DNA of 64,000 bases from an uncultured Saprospiraceae bacterium (lineage in GTDB: Bacteria > Bacteroidota > Bacteroidia > Chitinophagales > Saprospiraceae). The first letter of the stretch is position 1, and every line of letters starts with the position of its first letter. The notes under the pieces are model-generated. The model searched no databases. It had not been told where the DNA came from and saw only the letters and a list, made by a program, of their open reading frames with translations. Made by a program: the position numbers and the translations under genes. Positions 29,187 to 40,100 of this stretch are shown here, piece after piece. Location: NCBI GenBank assembly GCA_937981555.1, contig CALJOK010000044.1, positions 62,001 to 126,000 of the forward strand, read 5' to 3'.

Positions 29187-29690
29187 TTAATTAATAAATC
29201 TAGCCACCTGACTAATCCTAACTTCTTGACTACCAGCCACTTCAATGAATTCTTTTTGATAAAATTTTAATTCAGAAAGGTATTTTGCGTAGAGTTCATT
29301 TCTATCTTTTGGGTTTTCTCTTTGTTCATCATACTCCCAAAGAATGTCAGTTCCACATAAAATGTAGATAGCATTTTTTTCATTTTCCAATTGCTCTAAA
29401 ATCCATGGATGGCATTTTCCAAATCGATATTCTGACCAAATTTTCATGACCAACATACTGGTATCACAAAACAAATATTGATTCGTTTTTTTAGAAAAAA
29501 AAGATTCTAAATCACGCTGACCTTGAGCAATTTTCAATAAATCATCTTCTCGATATGGGCGATTTAATCCTTTGAGATATGTGCGTGCGAACTCTGGCAC
29601 CCAAACTGTGTTATACACTTGAGCCAACTGTTTGGCAAGCGTTGATTTACCTGTTGATTCAGGTCCGGTGAGAATTATTTTTTTATCCAC
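29187..29690 (-). CDS. NadR-like P-loop kinase / AAA-type ATPase
   Basis: 167 aa from a GTG at 29690. It begins MDKKIILTG-PESTGKST, with Walker A GPESTGKST at residues 9-17, a conserved PEFARTYL motif and CDTSMLVMKIWSEYRFG, all typical of the ribosylnicotinamide-kinase half of NadR and the related Bacteroidota ATPase family. No nucleotidyltransferase half is present, so the protein has only the kinase domain. A longer TTG start at 29726 is unlikely because that TTG lies inside a TAnnTTTG promoter box. It is codirectional with, and upstream of, the riboswitch-controlled receptor but outside the riboswitch. Inference: nucleoside or vitamin phosphorylation. The substrate is not certain. Confidence 0.82.
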   Translation of the reverse strand: MDKKIILTGPESTGKSTLAKQLAQVYNTVWVPEFARTYLKGLNRPYREDDLLKIAQGQRDLESFFSKKTNQYLFCDTSMLVMKIWSEYRFGKCHPWILEQLENEKNAIYILCGTDILWEYDEQRENPKDRNELYAKYLSELKFYQKEFIEVAGSQEVRISQVARFIN

Positions 29691-29723
29691 GAATAAATGA
29701 CGAATTTTGATTTTTTTTCGAGA

Positions 29724-29731
29724 CAAAATTA
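29724..29731 (-). promoter_or_regulatory. -7 box for the NadR-like gene
   Basis: TAATTTTG on the minus strand fits TAnnTTTG, 33 bp before the GTG start. It sits in the narrow gap between two divergent genes. Confidence 0.45.
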
Positions 29732-29763
29732 CAATTATTCATTTTAAAATTATTGATTAGAAT

Positions 29764-30348
29764 TTGCATACCATAGAGCCACACTACAAATGGAGAGATC
29801 GTTATCAATCAGAGTTAGACGAGCGTTCTCCTTTTTACGGAAGAGACTATAGTGAATTTCAATATTCACAAAAAGTATATAATTATTATATCCACCCGCA
29901 ATGGGATAATTTTGGATCGCCGACTTTGTATATGAAAATTTTGTTTACAGATTATGAAGAAGGTTTTGCGATCATGGAATTAATTGGTGAATGGAATGAT
30001 GCGGTGACGAATGATATTATGTTTTTGAAAAGAGAAGTGATAGATGCAATGACGCCGCATGGTATTTCAAAGTTCGTTTTGATCTGTGAAAATGTACTCA
30101 ACTTCCATGGTTCTGATGATTGCTATTATGAAGAATGGCAAGAAGATGCAAGTGATGAAAAAGGTTGGATTTGTTTTGTTAACTTGCTCCAACATGTTCA
30201 GGCTGAAATGGAAGAAACTCAAATTCAATTTTACGTCAACATGGGGCAACAATTTAATGATGTCATTTGGCGACCACTTATTCCGAAACTTGTATTCAAA
30301 ATTGTTGAAAAATTAATTCATAGCGAAGTAAAACAACTTCGTTATTAA
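29764..30348 (+). CDS. Conserved-looking hypothetical protein, TTG start
   Basis: 194 aa, soluble and acidic, with many aromatic residues (HYKWRDRYQSELDERSPFYGRDYSEFQYSQ is near the N-terminus, given here as positions 7-36). There is no signal peptide or membrane segment. An in-frame TAG at 29758 lies 3 bp upstream of the TTG at 29764, and no ATG occurs until about residue 57, so the TTG is almost certainly the start. The protein is not assigned to a family. It is divergent from the NadR-like kinase and followed by a repeat-containing gap before era. Confidence 0.72.
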   Translation: MHTIEPHYKWRDRYQSELDERSPFYGRDYSEFQYSQKVYNYYIHPQWDNFGSPTLYMKILFTDYEEGFAIMELIGEWNDAVTNDIMFLKREVIDAMTPHGISKFVLICENVLNFHGSDDCYYEEWQEDASDEKGWICFVNLLQHVQAEMEETQIQFYVNMGQQFNDVIWRPLIPKLVFKIVEKLIHSEVKQLRY

Positions 30349-30350
30349 TA

Positions 30351-30454
30351 GTGAATGGTTAATGTCTCGTTTGAGAATATAAATCATCAACAGTTAATTA
30401 TTAAAAAAAATATTATATAATAAATGGTTAATACTAAATGAGACATTAACCATT
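30351..30454. repeat. Inverted repeat with 19-nt arms, shares a 22-nt element with 26101-26122
   Basis: Arms 30354-30372 and 30436-30454 are complementary at 18 of 19 positions. The left end GTGAATGGTTAAT-g-TCTCGTTT matches 26101-26122 with one difference. It lies between the hypothetical gene and era, outside any coding frame. Confidence 0.65.
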
Positions 30455-30469
30455 AACAGTTAAAAAAAT

Positions 30470-31366
30470 ATGCATAAATCTGGTTTTGTAAATATTATTG
30501 GACGTCCGAATGTGGGGAAATCCACTTTGATGAATGCCTTGGTCGGCGAACGAATGTCGATCATCACCAATAAGCCTCAAACGACTCGGCATAGAATTAT
30601 TGGAATTGTAAGTGATGAGGATTATCAAGTTGTATTTTCAGATACACCTGGAGTAGTTCGAGATCCTGCTTACAAAATGCATGTGGCGATGAATCGATTT
30701 GTTGATACTACTTTTAAAGATGGAGATGTGATGTTGTTTTTGACCGAACCAAATGAGTATTACACCGAAGATGATCCGATTATTCAGAAGTTGAAAAGAA
30801 TGGAAATACCTATTTTTTTAGTCATCAATAAAATTGATACGATTAGCGATAAGCGGGTTATGGACCTGATTCAGCAATGGACGACGTTGGTAGATTTTAC
30901 AGAGATAGTTCCAATTTCCGCTTTGGAAAAAATGAATACGGAGAGACTTTTTAAAGTCATCCTTAGTTACTTGAAAGAAGGACCAGCATTTTATCCAAAG
31001 GATCAATTGACTGATAAACCTGAACGTTTTTTTATAAGTGAAATTATTCGAGAAAAAATTCTTCAACAATATCAGCAAGAAATCCCCTACTCTGCCGAGG
31101 TTGTGATTGAATCATTTAAAGAAACGGAAACTAATCATGGCGACCCTTTAGTCAAAATTAGCGCACTCATTTATGTGGCGCGACAAACTCAAAAATCTAT
31201 CATCATTGGCAAAGGTGGAACTGCCATCAAAAAATTAGGTTCGGCTGCGCGGCGTGATATTGAAGTCTTTTTGGAGAGCAAAGTTTTCCTAGAGTTGTTT
31301 GTCAAAGTGAAAGATAATTGGCGAGACGATGATCGGTTTTTAAAGCAATTTGGATACAATCAATAA
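30470..31366 (+). CDS. era: GTPase Era
   Basis: 298 aa, usual length for Era. The GTPase domain shows G1 GRPNVGKS (residues 11-18), TTRHRI in switch I, G3 DTPG and G4 NKID; the C-terminal KH domain carries IIGKGGTAIKKLG near residue 245 and ends KDNWRDDDRFLKQFGY. Era binds the 3' end of 16S rRNA and acts in 30S subunit maturation. The start is the first ATG and agrees with the family. The esterase gene follows after 14 bp, so they are probably co-transcribed. Confidence 0.96.
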   Translation: MHKSGFVNIIGRPNVGKSTLMNALVGERMSIITNKPQTTRHRIIGIVSDEDYQVVFSDTPGVVRDPAYKMHVAMNRFVDTTFKDGDVMLFLTEPNEYYTEDDPIIQKLKRMEIPIFLVINKIDTISDKRVMDLIQQWTTLVDFTEIVPISALEKMNTERLFKVILSYLKEGPAFYPKDQLTDKPERFFISEIIREKILQQYQQEIPYSAEVVIESFKETETNHGDPLVKISALIYVARQTQKSIIIGKGGTAIKKLGSAARRDIEVFLESKVFLELFVKVKDNWRDDDRFLKQFGYNQ

Positions 31367-31380
31367 AATATAAAAATATT

Positions 31381-32559
31381 ATGCTTCAGAAATTTTGCAC
31401 TTCCTTTATTATTTTTCTCTTTTCTATTTCGATTAGTTTTTCTCAGCAACTCATCAATGCAACGATTTCATATGATGGAGAAACTCGGGAATATTCCGTT
31501 TTCCTTCCTTCAACTTATCAGGCTGGACAAAGCTTGCCGATGGTTTTTAACCTCCATGGATTTGGATCAAATACCACAGAACAAATTTTTTACACCTCAT
31601 TAAATGCTCTTGCCCAAACAGAGAATTTTATTACAGTTACTCCTCAAGGCTTAGTTCGAACTACGCCGACTGGTCAAACTGGAGCTCATTGGAATGCCTA
31701 CTTTGGAACAGATGTGGACGATCTTGGTTTTTTGAATTTGTTAATAGATAGAGTTTATACCGATTATAATATTGATTTAGCAAGAGTATATTCGACGGGC
31801 ATGTCGAATGGTGGATTTATGAGTCATCGTTTGGCTTGCGAATTATCAGATCGGATTACTGCAATTGCTTCTGTTGCAGGAGGAGTTTTTAATGAGCAAT
31901 TAGATAATTGCAGTCCTTCACGAGCAGTTCCTGTGATGCAAATTCATGGAACTAATGATGGAATTGTTGATTATAATGGTATTCCTCTTTTTGCTCCTTC
32001 CATTCCAGAATTAGTTGGGCATTGGGTAGATCATAATAATTGTTCGACTCCTGCAGATACGATTGAGATTGCCAATATTAGTACAACTGATAATTCTACG
32101 GTAGAAAAATTAGAATATAATAATGGTGATGATGACTCGAAAGTTTGGTTTTACATCGTTGATAATGGCGGTCATACTTGGCCAGATGCTTTAATTGACT
32201 TGCCTGGAGCAGTAACGAATCATGACTTTAATGCTTCAGAACATATTTGGGAATTCTTCAGTCAATTTGTACATCCTAATCCTGCAGAAGGAACAATGAT
32301 TTTAAGTAACAAAAATATCTTTGTTGAAAATATAAAAGTAGTCGCTCGTTCTATCACTCAAGAACTAGCAATTACATCTGATGCAAGCGATATCTTAAAT
32401 GTTCGAATATTTGACTTGTTAGGAAGGACGGTTTTGGAAACGAACTCTTCGGAAGCACAACAAGAAGTGATTTTGGAAATTGGAAATATTCAAAATGGAA
32501 TTTATGTGGCGACGGTGAAGACAACTTCTGGGATATTTACGACTAAGGTTTTATTTTAA
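31381..32559 (+). CDS. Secreted CE1/PHB-depolymerase-type esterase with T9SS type A tail
   Basis: 392 aa with a signal peptide (cleaved near SFSQQ), an alpha/beta-hydrolase domain (about 25-285) and a C-terminal sorting domain (about 305-392, ending GIFTTKVLF). The oxyanion-side HGFG is at 59-62, the nucleophile Ser142 is in GMSNGG, Asp193 in HGTNDG and His265 in GGHTW. This is the LpqC/feruloyl-esterase or PHB-depolymerase family. Substrates are probably ester-linked polymers or plant/algal phenolic esters, but the sequence cannot choose. The T9SS tail predicts export across the outer membrane. It follows era closely, with a strong terminator after it. Confidence 0.9.
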   Translation: MLQKFCTSFIIFLFSISISFSQQLINATISYDGETREYSVFLPSTYQAGQSLPMVFNLHGFGSNTTEQIFYTSLNALAQTENFITVTPQGLVRTTPTGQTGAHWNAYFGTDVDDLGFLNLLIDRVYTDYNIDLARVYSTGMSNGGFMSHRLACELSDRITAIASVAGGVFNEQLDNCSPSRAVPVMQIHGTNDGIVDYNGIPLFAPSIPELVGHWVDHNNCSTPADTIEIANISTTDNSTVEKLEYNNGDDDSKVWFYIVDNGGHTWPDALIDLPGAVTNHDFNASEHIWEFFSQFVHPNPAEGTMILSNKNIFVENIKVVARSITQELAITSDASDILNVRIFDLLGRTVLETNSSEAQQEVILEIGNIQNGIYVATVKTTSGIFTTKVLF

Positions 32560-32596
32560 TTACTAAAACTCTAGAAGAGACAAAATTTTCATATAA

Positions 32597-32644
32597 AAAA
32601 GGGAAGGTGCTAATTTTAATGAATTAGCACCTTCCCTTTTTTTT
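32597..32644. terminator. Bidirectional intrinsic terminator
   Basis: A 19-bp perfect stem (AAAAGGGAAGGTGCTAATT at 32597-32615 and its complement at 32622-32640) has a 6-nt loop, A-rich sequence before it and T8 after it, between convergent genes. Confidence 0.93.
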
Positions 32645-32674
32645 ATAAAACGTTATTTATTTTCCCAAAAAAAA

Positions 32675-33676
32675 TTAAAAATAACGAGGTGTGACCACAT
32701 GTTTCTGTTGGAAATAAAAATCATATCCGACCATAATTTCAAATGAACCATTGTTATGATTTCTCAATTTAGTTAAAGTAAAATCATACGCTAGACCAAC
32801 TCTTAATCCTTTGTTTAAATAAAACATCGCCCACAAATCGGCAGAATCTACTGAACTCGTTTTTCCAATAAAAGCTTCAAATGATGATCGAAAAGATGCT
32901 CCAACCCAAAGTGATTGGTAAAACAAAAAGGAGAGATCAATGTCAAACTCAGTAGGTGCACCAACTGGCATTCTATTATTTGAACTAGAAGAAAAGTCTC
33001 CAAAAAGTTCTACACTCTTAATCAACAACGAAGGTTTAAAAACCAAACTTTCTCCTCGAATAGGAATAGCCAGTCCAGTTGTGAAATAAAAATGTCGATA
33101 TAATTGTGCACTTCGAGTATTGGAATCTGAAGCATCATTTAAATCAGTTTTGATTAAATGTGGAACTGAAAATCCAGCATAAAATTTATCTGAATAATAA
33201 TATACTCCTGCTCCAAAATTTGGCTCCCAAATATTTACATCATCCTTAAATGATAAATCACTAGACCTTGGATCTTTGTAATTTAATTTCCCAAAATCAG
33301 TTCGGTAATTCATAAAACTGGCTTGCAATCCTATCGATACTTTTCCTTTTCCAAAAGGAATTCGATAGGCATAACTTAAACTTCCTACCGTTGAGCCAGT
33401 CACTCCAATTTTATCATTACTTATGTTTAATCCAAATCCTACTCGATCTTTGAACGGAGTATGAATGGATAAAGTCTGAGTAGTAGGTGCTCCTTCCAAG
33501 CCTAACCATTGGTCTCGATACAGTACAACCATTGAAAGATATTCTTTACTTCCTGCATATGCAGGATTAAAGTTCAAAGAGTTGAACATATATTTCGTGA
33601 ACATCGCATCTTGCTGCGCATGAATTTTATTGGAAATAAAAGATAGAATTAAGAATAACGGTATTAATTTTTTCAT
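32675..33676 (-). CDS. PorP/SprF family type IX secretion membrane protein
   Basis: 333 aa from ATG 33676, which starts MKKLIPLFLILSF with cleavage near KIHAQ; an upstream ATG at 33712 would add 12 residues and look less like a signal peptide. The mature N-terminus QQDAMFTKYMFNSLNFNPAYAG, then YRDQW and GFGLNISNDKIGVTGS, are diagnostic of the PorP/SprF family of outer-membrane barrels. SprF-type members sit beside a CHU_C-tailed giant and are needed for its export or anchoring. Here the gene is directly downstream of, and codirectional with, such a giant. Inference: it is the dedicated partner of the 34-42 kb adhesin. Confidence 0.93.
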   Translation of the reverse strand: MKKLIPLFLILSFISNKIHAQQDAMFTKYMFNSLNFNPAYAGSKEYLSMVVLYRDQWLGLEGAPTTQTLSIHTPFKDRVGFGLNISNDKIGVTGSTVGSLSYAYRIPFGKGKVSIGLQASFMNYRTDFGKLNYKDPRSSDLSFKDDVNIWEPNFGAGVYYYSDKFYAGFSVPHLIKTDLNDASDSNTRSAQLYRHFYFTTGLAIPIRGESLVFKPSLLIKSVELFGDFSSSSNNRMPVGAPTEFDIDLSFLFYQSLWVGASFRSSFEAFIGKTSSVDSADLWAMFYLNKGLRVGLAYDFTLTKLRNHNNGSFEIMVGYDFYFQQKHVVTPRYF

Positions 33677-34165
33677 TTTCTCGGATATATATTTACTTGA
33701 GTTATGTAACATGTCAATTATAAAATATTTATAAAAACTGAATTTGATATCCCCTCTTAATAAAGAGTAAATATTCTACATCTGTAAAACACAGACAATC
33801 AGCACTTTAAATATTTCAATAAAAAAAAGAGGGAAAAACTAGGGAGATCAATCAATTTTATGGAGGGAAAAAAGGCTATAACAGGCTTAAATTGAGAGAC
33901 TTTTTTGATAAAGTGAGAGATGTATTAAACTATTTCCAAAAACCATACCTTATTAAAGTATTTATCAATGGTTCAATAATAAATAATAGATTCTAAGATT
34001 TATAGGAAAGAATTACAAGAGAGAAAAACTTATTTTATACATTTTTAATTTTCATAAAATGGGTCTTTTAATGATGAGAATAAAGGATCAGACCCCCCTA
34101 ACCCAAAATCCTCACCATAAAAGACTTTTCTTTATTCGAATATCAAATATTGATATTTGAATTGA
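33677..34165. other. Gap between the giant adhesin and PorP/SprF gene, no gene seen
   Basis: About 450-490 bp, AT-rich and purine-biased around 33820-33860. It includes AATCAGCACTTTA at 33797-33809, which recurs upstream of the giant gene at 42164-42176. No credible coding frame or terminator is seen, so readthrough from the giant gene is possible. Confidence 0.4.
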
Positions 34166-37100
34166 CTATCGCCTAATCTGTAACCAGCCAGTATATTTAG
34201 CTCCTTCCCCATCTTCAATGATGTAGAAGTAGGTTCCATCGGGTAGATCTTTTCCTTCAAAGGTTCCAGTCCATCCTTCATCATTGGTATATCCTTCAAT
34301 GAAATAAATTCTATTTCCCCAACGATTAAAAATGCTAACAACATTATTTGGAAAATTAGCAATGCCTTGAATTTCGAGCGTTTCATTTACTCCATCGTTA
34401 TTAGGAGAAAAACCATTAAAGACAAAAATTTCATCACAAAGAACTTCGATGGTCACCGTGGCGGTATCCGAAATTGTTCCGTTGGAAATAAAATATGAAA
34501 AGGAATCAACATCTCCACAGAAGCCTGCTTCGGCGAGATAGGTAAATGATCCATCCGGATTACTTACTAAAGTTCCATGACTCACGCCCGTGACTATTCC
34601 AAAAATTAACGAATCTGGATCAAAGGTATCATTGGCAAAAATATCAATCGTTACTGGATTGATCGTATAAGTAAGCGTATCGTCATCGACAGCAATAATA
34701 GTATCAATTGGATTAATAACTGTCAAAATATAAATCGTTGTATCGCATGTTCCAAGGTCATCACAAATGACAATACAAGCGGTATCTGTACCTATAAGGA
34801 GTGGTGTAAAATCAATACAAAAAGTAGAATCGATTACCTCAAAGGCTACATTAGTTCCGGAGAGAGTATCACAAATATTTTCAATACTATTGACTACTCC
34901 ATATAGTTGAGTCGTGTCGGGACAGTAGGTTCCTGGCTGATTAATCGATGTGGTATCATAGACTGTAATCAATTCAGGTTGAGTGACATCAATTAATAAA
35001 ATCGTAGTATCGCATACGCCCATCGTATCACAAATCACAATACACGCGGTGTCTAATCCTCCAACATTAAATGCCATGATTTCAATACAATTCGGTTCTA
35101 CAATAGTTACTTCTGCAAAATTCCCTGAGGAGTTTTCACAATAATTATAAATCGTATCTATCGGAGCTAAAAATACCGAAGTATCAATACAGAAAGTTTC
35201 TACACAATTAATCAAAACACCTAACGGAATCGTATCTCCTGAAAGTAACTCTGGAATCACCTGAATGATAATTCCAGCAGTATCAATCGTTCCGTCGGAA
35301 TAAGTAAAAACCATGCAAAAAGTATCTAACCCTATAACCGTTCCTGTGTATTCTATACAATTAGTATTTGGAATAAAACCAAAACCTGAAACATTGCCAT
35401 CAGCAAAATCTGGGCAAAGATTTATCGCACTAACTATTGTATCAGTCAAGTTAAAACAGAAGGTATCAGTTTGACTCACCATGACTTGAAGCAAAGTATC
35501 AATTCCTCCAGTTACTACATCACAGTCAACTGTAATATTTAAGGTATCTGTACATCCTGAAACCGTATCAATCAAAATGATTTCATGAAAACCTGTATCT
35601 AATTCGATTGCTGAAGCAAAAGTCAAAATCACATAATCAGGTTCCAACAAAGCAATGGCTCCAGTATTAGTTTGAGTGATTTCCATTTCTCCATAATTTT
35701 GTCCTGTAGTTCCTCCGCAGATAGTTTCTGAGTTAGCATCTAACACCCAGTTTGCAGTTGGATCCCAACCATTCATCAAATCGAGTAACTCTTGTAAGTC
35801 GTTAAAATTGGAAGCAAATGTAACTCCTCCAACTGCCCAAGAATCAACGGTATATGGTCCAGCCGTTCCTTGGTCTGGTAAAGCTGAAACTAAATAACAA
35901 GTTGATAAAGTATCAAAGCCACATCCTTTTCGAATACCTCCGTAAGTAATGCCATTATCTAAAACTTCATAATTGAACAAAAATTCTTGGAATGGAATAT
36001 CTAAACATATATCGGTCACATCATTACAATCATCTCCGACAACAGTTAAGGAACCACTATAAACATCTGGACAATCATCACAAATCACATTGGCAATTAA
36101 CGTATCTGAACAACCTGTAACTAAATCTGTAATAATTAATTCATGGAAACCAGTTTCCAAGGTCAACAATGTTCCATTTGGAATTTGATTTAAATCCACA
36201 TCTAGATTTGTCGTCGCTCCTGTTGAAATTTGAATTAAGTTCAAAGTTCCATAACTAGTTCCTGGTGCTCCACCAGTAATAATTGAACCATTAAGTACCC
36301 AGTTTGCAGTTGGATCCCAAACATTAATGGAGTCCACTAATTGAACCATCGTTTGGAATGAATCAATTGTAAATGTATTGTTAGGAAAATTCCATGAAGT
36401 CAAACTATAAGGACCATCAGGTGCAATATTTAGAAATGCAGCTAAGGAATAAAAGTAGGTAGTATCAAAGTTACATCCATCCATTCCAACATTATATGGT
36501 TGTCCATTATCGGTAAGGTTGAAGCTTTGTATTTGTGCTAATTCAATTTCCAAACAGTAATCTGCCCCTACCAAACAATCATCTGTCATCAATGTAATTG
36601 AATCTTCTGCAATAATATTTCCTGTTGTATCACAAGCTGGAATGACTGAAACAATAATACAAGTCGTATCCACTAGATTACTAAAATTAGCTAAAACACA
36701 AATCGTATCTACCGAAATTCCAGCTGTATCATTTGAATTATAAACTAAACATCCATTGTCTCCTAATATCCAATTTCCATAAATAGAATTTCCATTCATT
36801 CCTCCACTTAATAAAGAGTACGTTGTCAATGAATCCACAAAACAAGTATCCAAAACGACACAAAACGAATCAACTGAATTAACTAAAATTGAAATATTTT
36901 CCTCACTTGAAGTTGGACACATATCAGGCATACAATCATCTTGTACTAAAATATTTTCCGCAACAGCAGAACATCCATTTTGATCTGTAACCGTCAATGA
37001 ATAAAGTCCTGGAGTAAGGTTAAATCTATTTTGTGGATCACTTGGGGTAGATAAATCTGACCAGTCAAAAAGTAAAAATCCAGTTCCTCCAAAAGCAAAT

Positions 37101-40100
37101 GTTGTGATACCTCCAGGGTCATTACAAGTTGCATTATCTACTTGAAGATTGATCTCAATTTGTTCTGGGTCTAAAACGTTAAAACAACCTTCTCCTGCAA
37201 AACAACCATTTGCATCCATCACAACTACGCAATAACTTCCAGGAGTTAATTGACCATTAGTCAAAGTATTTCCATTAGCATCCATGATCATCTCTGTAGC
37301 TGGTGCTGCAAATCCTGCATCAAGTGCAACTGAGTATTGAACCTCTCCATCTGCATCTCCTGCACAATTGACAAAGACTTCATTATTTAGATTTGAAATA
37401 GTAACTGTAGCACCTGCTACATTATCTAGAAGTGTAAAAGAAACAGAATCAACGCAAGCATTTGGTCCATTGTCAGTCACTACAACTGTATAAACTCCTG
37501 CAAAAAGATCATCTCTATTCGATACATCTAAACTTGGATTATCGCTCCAAACATAAGTGTAAGCCGTACTACCTCCAGTAACAATTATATCTACCGAACC
37601 ATTGTCTACTTGACAATCCGGTTGTTGTTGCACATCAATTTGAATATCCAAAGATTGGACAGACTCAATGATAACTTCATAAACATTAATACAATTAGTC
37701 GCTGGATCAGTAACCGTCACGATATTTATTCCAGGTGCCAAATCAGTTCGAATCGCTCCACTTGTTCCATCACTCCAATCGAATAAATTGGTTTGAGGTT
37801 GTAAAACTGCTGTTCCATTATTTGCATTACAGCTAGAAGGTGTTTGAGAAAAAACACTCAAATCTGGTCCATCTGCATTTCCAATAATTAAAGAATCAAT
37901 AATAAAACAGTTAGGATTCATATCATCCGTAACTGTAAATTGGTATGCCCCTACTTCCAATCCAATATTTGAATTTGAAGTACTTGAACCAGCAGACCAT
38001 TGAAAATTATAAGTGCTCGAACCAACTACATTTACAATCGCACTTCCATCTGCATTTCCACAAGTAGCTTCGATAGTTACTATATTTTGAATTTGAGGTA
38101 ACTCGCAATCAACACAATTTATAAGAGTAACATCAGCACCATTCACATTTAGTGAAGCACAAATAGTTCCTCCACCTTGAAGTAAATCAGCATTCAAATC
38201 CAACGCATTAGAATAACTTGATGGATCTAAAGTATTCGGATCATAAACCATCGAATGAATGGTATAAGTCCCTATAGCATTCACTTGAAATTCACCAACA
38301 ACATCTGTTTGTAATATATCCAAACCTGCTCCAGTTGTCAAAATAAATAACTGTTGAAAACCTGCTGGGATACCAGATGGTCCATTTTGCGAAGCTGAAA
38401 TCACGATTGACGAACCACTAAAACAAATGTTAGTTGAATCAGCTGATAACAATGCTGCATCAGCAGTACAGTTCGTACAACCATCTGCTATAACAATATT
38501 ATCCATCACCGCCATACAACTATTATTATCCGTAACTGTCACTCCATAAGTTCCCGCAGATAAATCAAATCTATTTTGTGGATCATTATTTCCAGCCAGA
38601 TCCGCCCAGTTATAACTATACGATCCACTTCCTCCCGAAGCGGTCAAATTAATCGACCCACCTTGCGAACAAGTAGTTGGAAAAACGGCCACATCAATAA
38701 TTATTGGATCAGGTGCACCTATTGTAAAACATTCACTTCCTGCTACACAACCATTTCCATCAGTCACTTGGATGCAATAATCACCAGCTGGCATTGTCCC
38801 ATTTAAATAAATATTTCCAGCACCATCTATAATTTGATCAGTTGCTGGCAAAACAAAACCTGCATCAGTCGATACATCAAATTGAACATTTCCATTCGTA
38901 TCTCCCGGACAAGAAACATCATCAATATTTTGAATAGTAATCGTTGCCGTTTCAGCAACATTCTCGAGAAGCGTAAAAGTGATAATCGTTTCACATCCAC
39001 TTGGGCCACTATCTGTAACTGTTACTGAGAATGTTCCTCCTGGCAAATCAGTTCGAATCGAATTATTAATTGAATTAGGATCACTCCATTGAAAAGTATA
39101 ATTTGGAAAACCACTTCCTCCTGTTACTTGTAAAACAACTGTTCCATTTGCCATCCCACAATCTGGATTATTATTAACAATTGGATTAATCATTAAAAGG
39201 TTGTCAGCAATAATTTCTACTTCCAAAATATTAGTACATCCTGTCGAAGGATCAGTTACTGTAACTCCACATATACCACTTGACAAATCATTTCTTACTG
39301 CCCCAGTTCCTCCATCACACCAAGTGTAATCAAATGTTGCAGGTGTCAATTGAGCCGTTCCATTATTACTTTGACAACTTGTTGGCGAAGTAGAAATGAT
39401 ACTTGCTTGTGGTCCATCTGAGTTAGTTATGGAAAAATTCTCCACGACCAAACAAGTCGCATCATTCACATCCGTAATTGTAACTGAATATGTTCCTGAA
39501 GCCAAATCACTTACTACATTTGCATTCACCGTTCCTCCTGAAAAATCAAAAGTATAATTACTATTTCCTCCAACTACATTTACTGTTGCACTTCCTGTTG
39601 ATTGATTACAATTAGAAGCAATTTTTACAATATTTAAAAGTTGTGGAGGAGTCGTACAATTAAGCGGATTACAATCAGTAACCGAAACTGTCGCCCCCGT
39701 CAAATCCAAAGAAGCACAAATAGTTCCACCGCCTTGAATTAATAAACTATTCACCTCTGAAGCCGAAGTTGTTCCTAATACAACTGTGCCCAAATCCAAA
39801 GTACTTGGGTCATAAACCAAAGTATGAATAGTAAAAAATCCTGTATTCATTACTGTAAACTCAGGTGCATTTTCCACAGCCTGAATTATTCCAAATTCTG
39901 TCAAAACATAAACTGCCTCATATCCACTTGGGATAATTGCATTGGCCTGTGGTGTTGCAGAAATCAACGCACTCCCATTATCTAAGCAAGCAGTATTAGC
40001 ATCTGCTACAAGTGTACCTGCATCAGCAGTACAAGATGGAGGATTGATACAATCATCTCCAACAGTAATATCTACAGTAACCGAACAACCATTTCCATCT

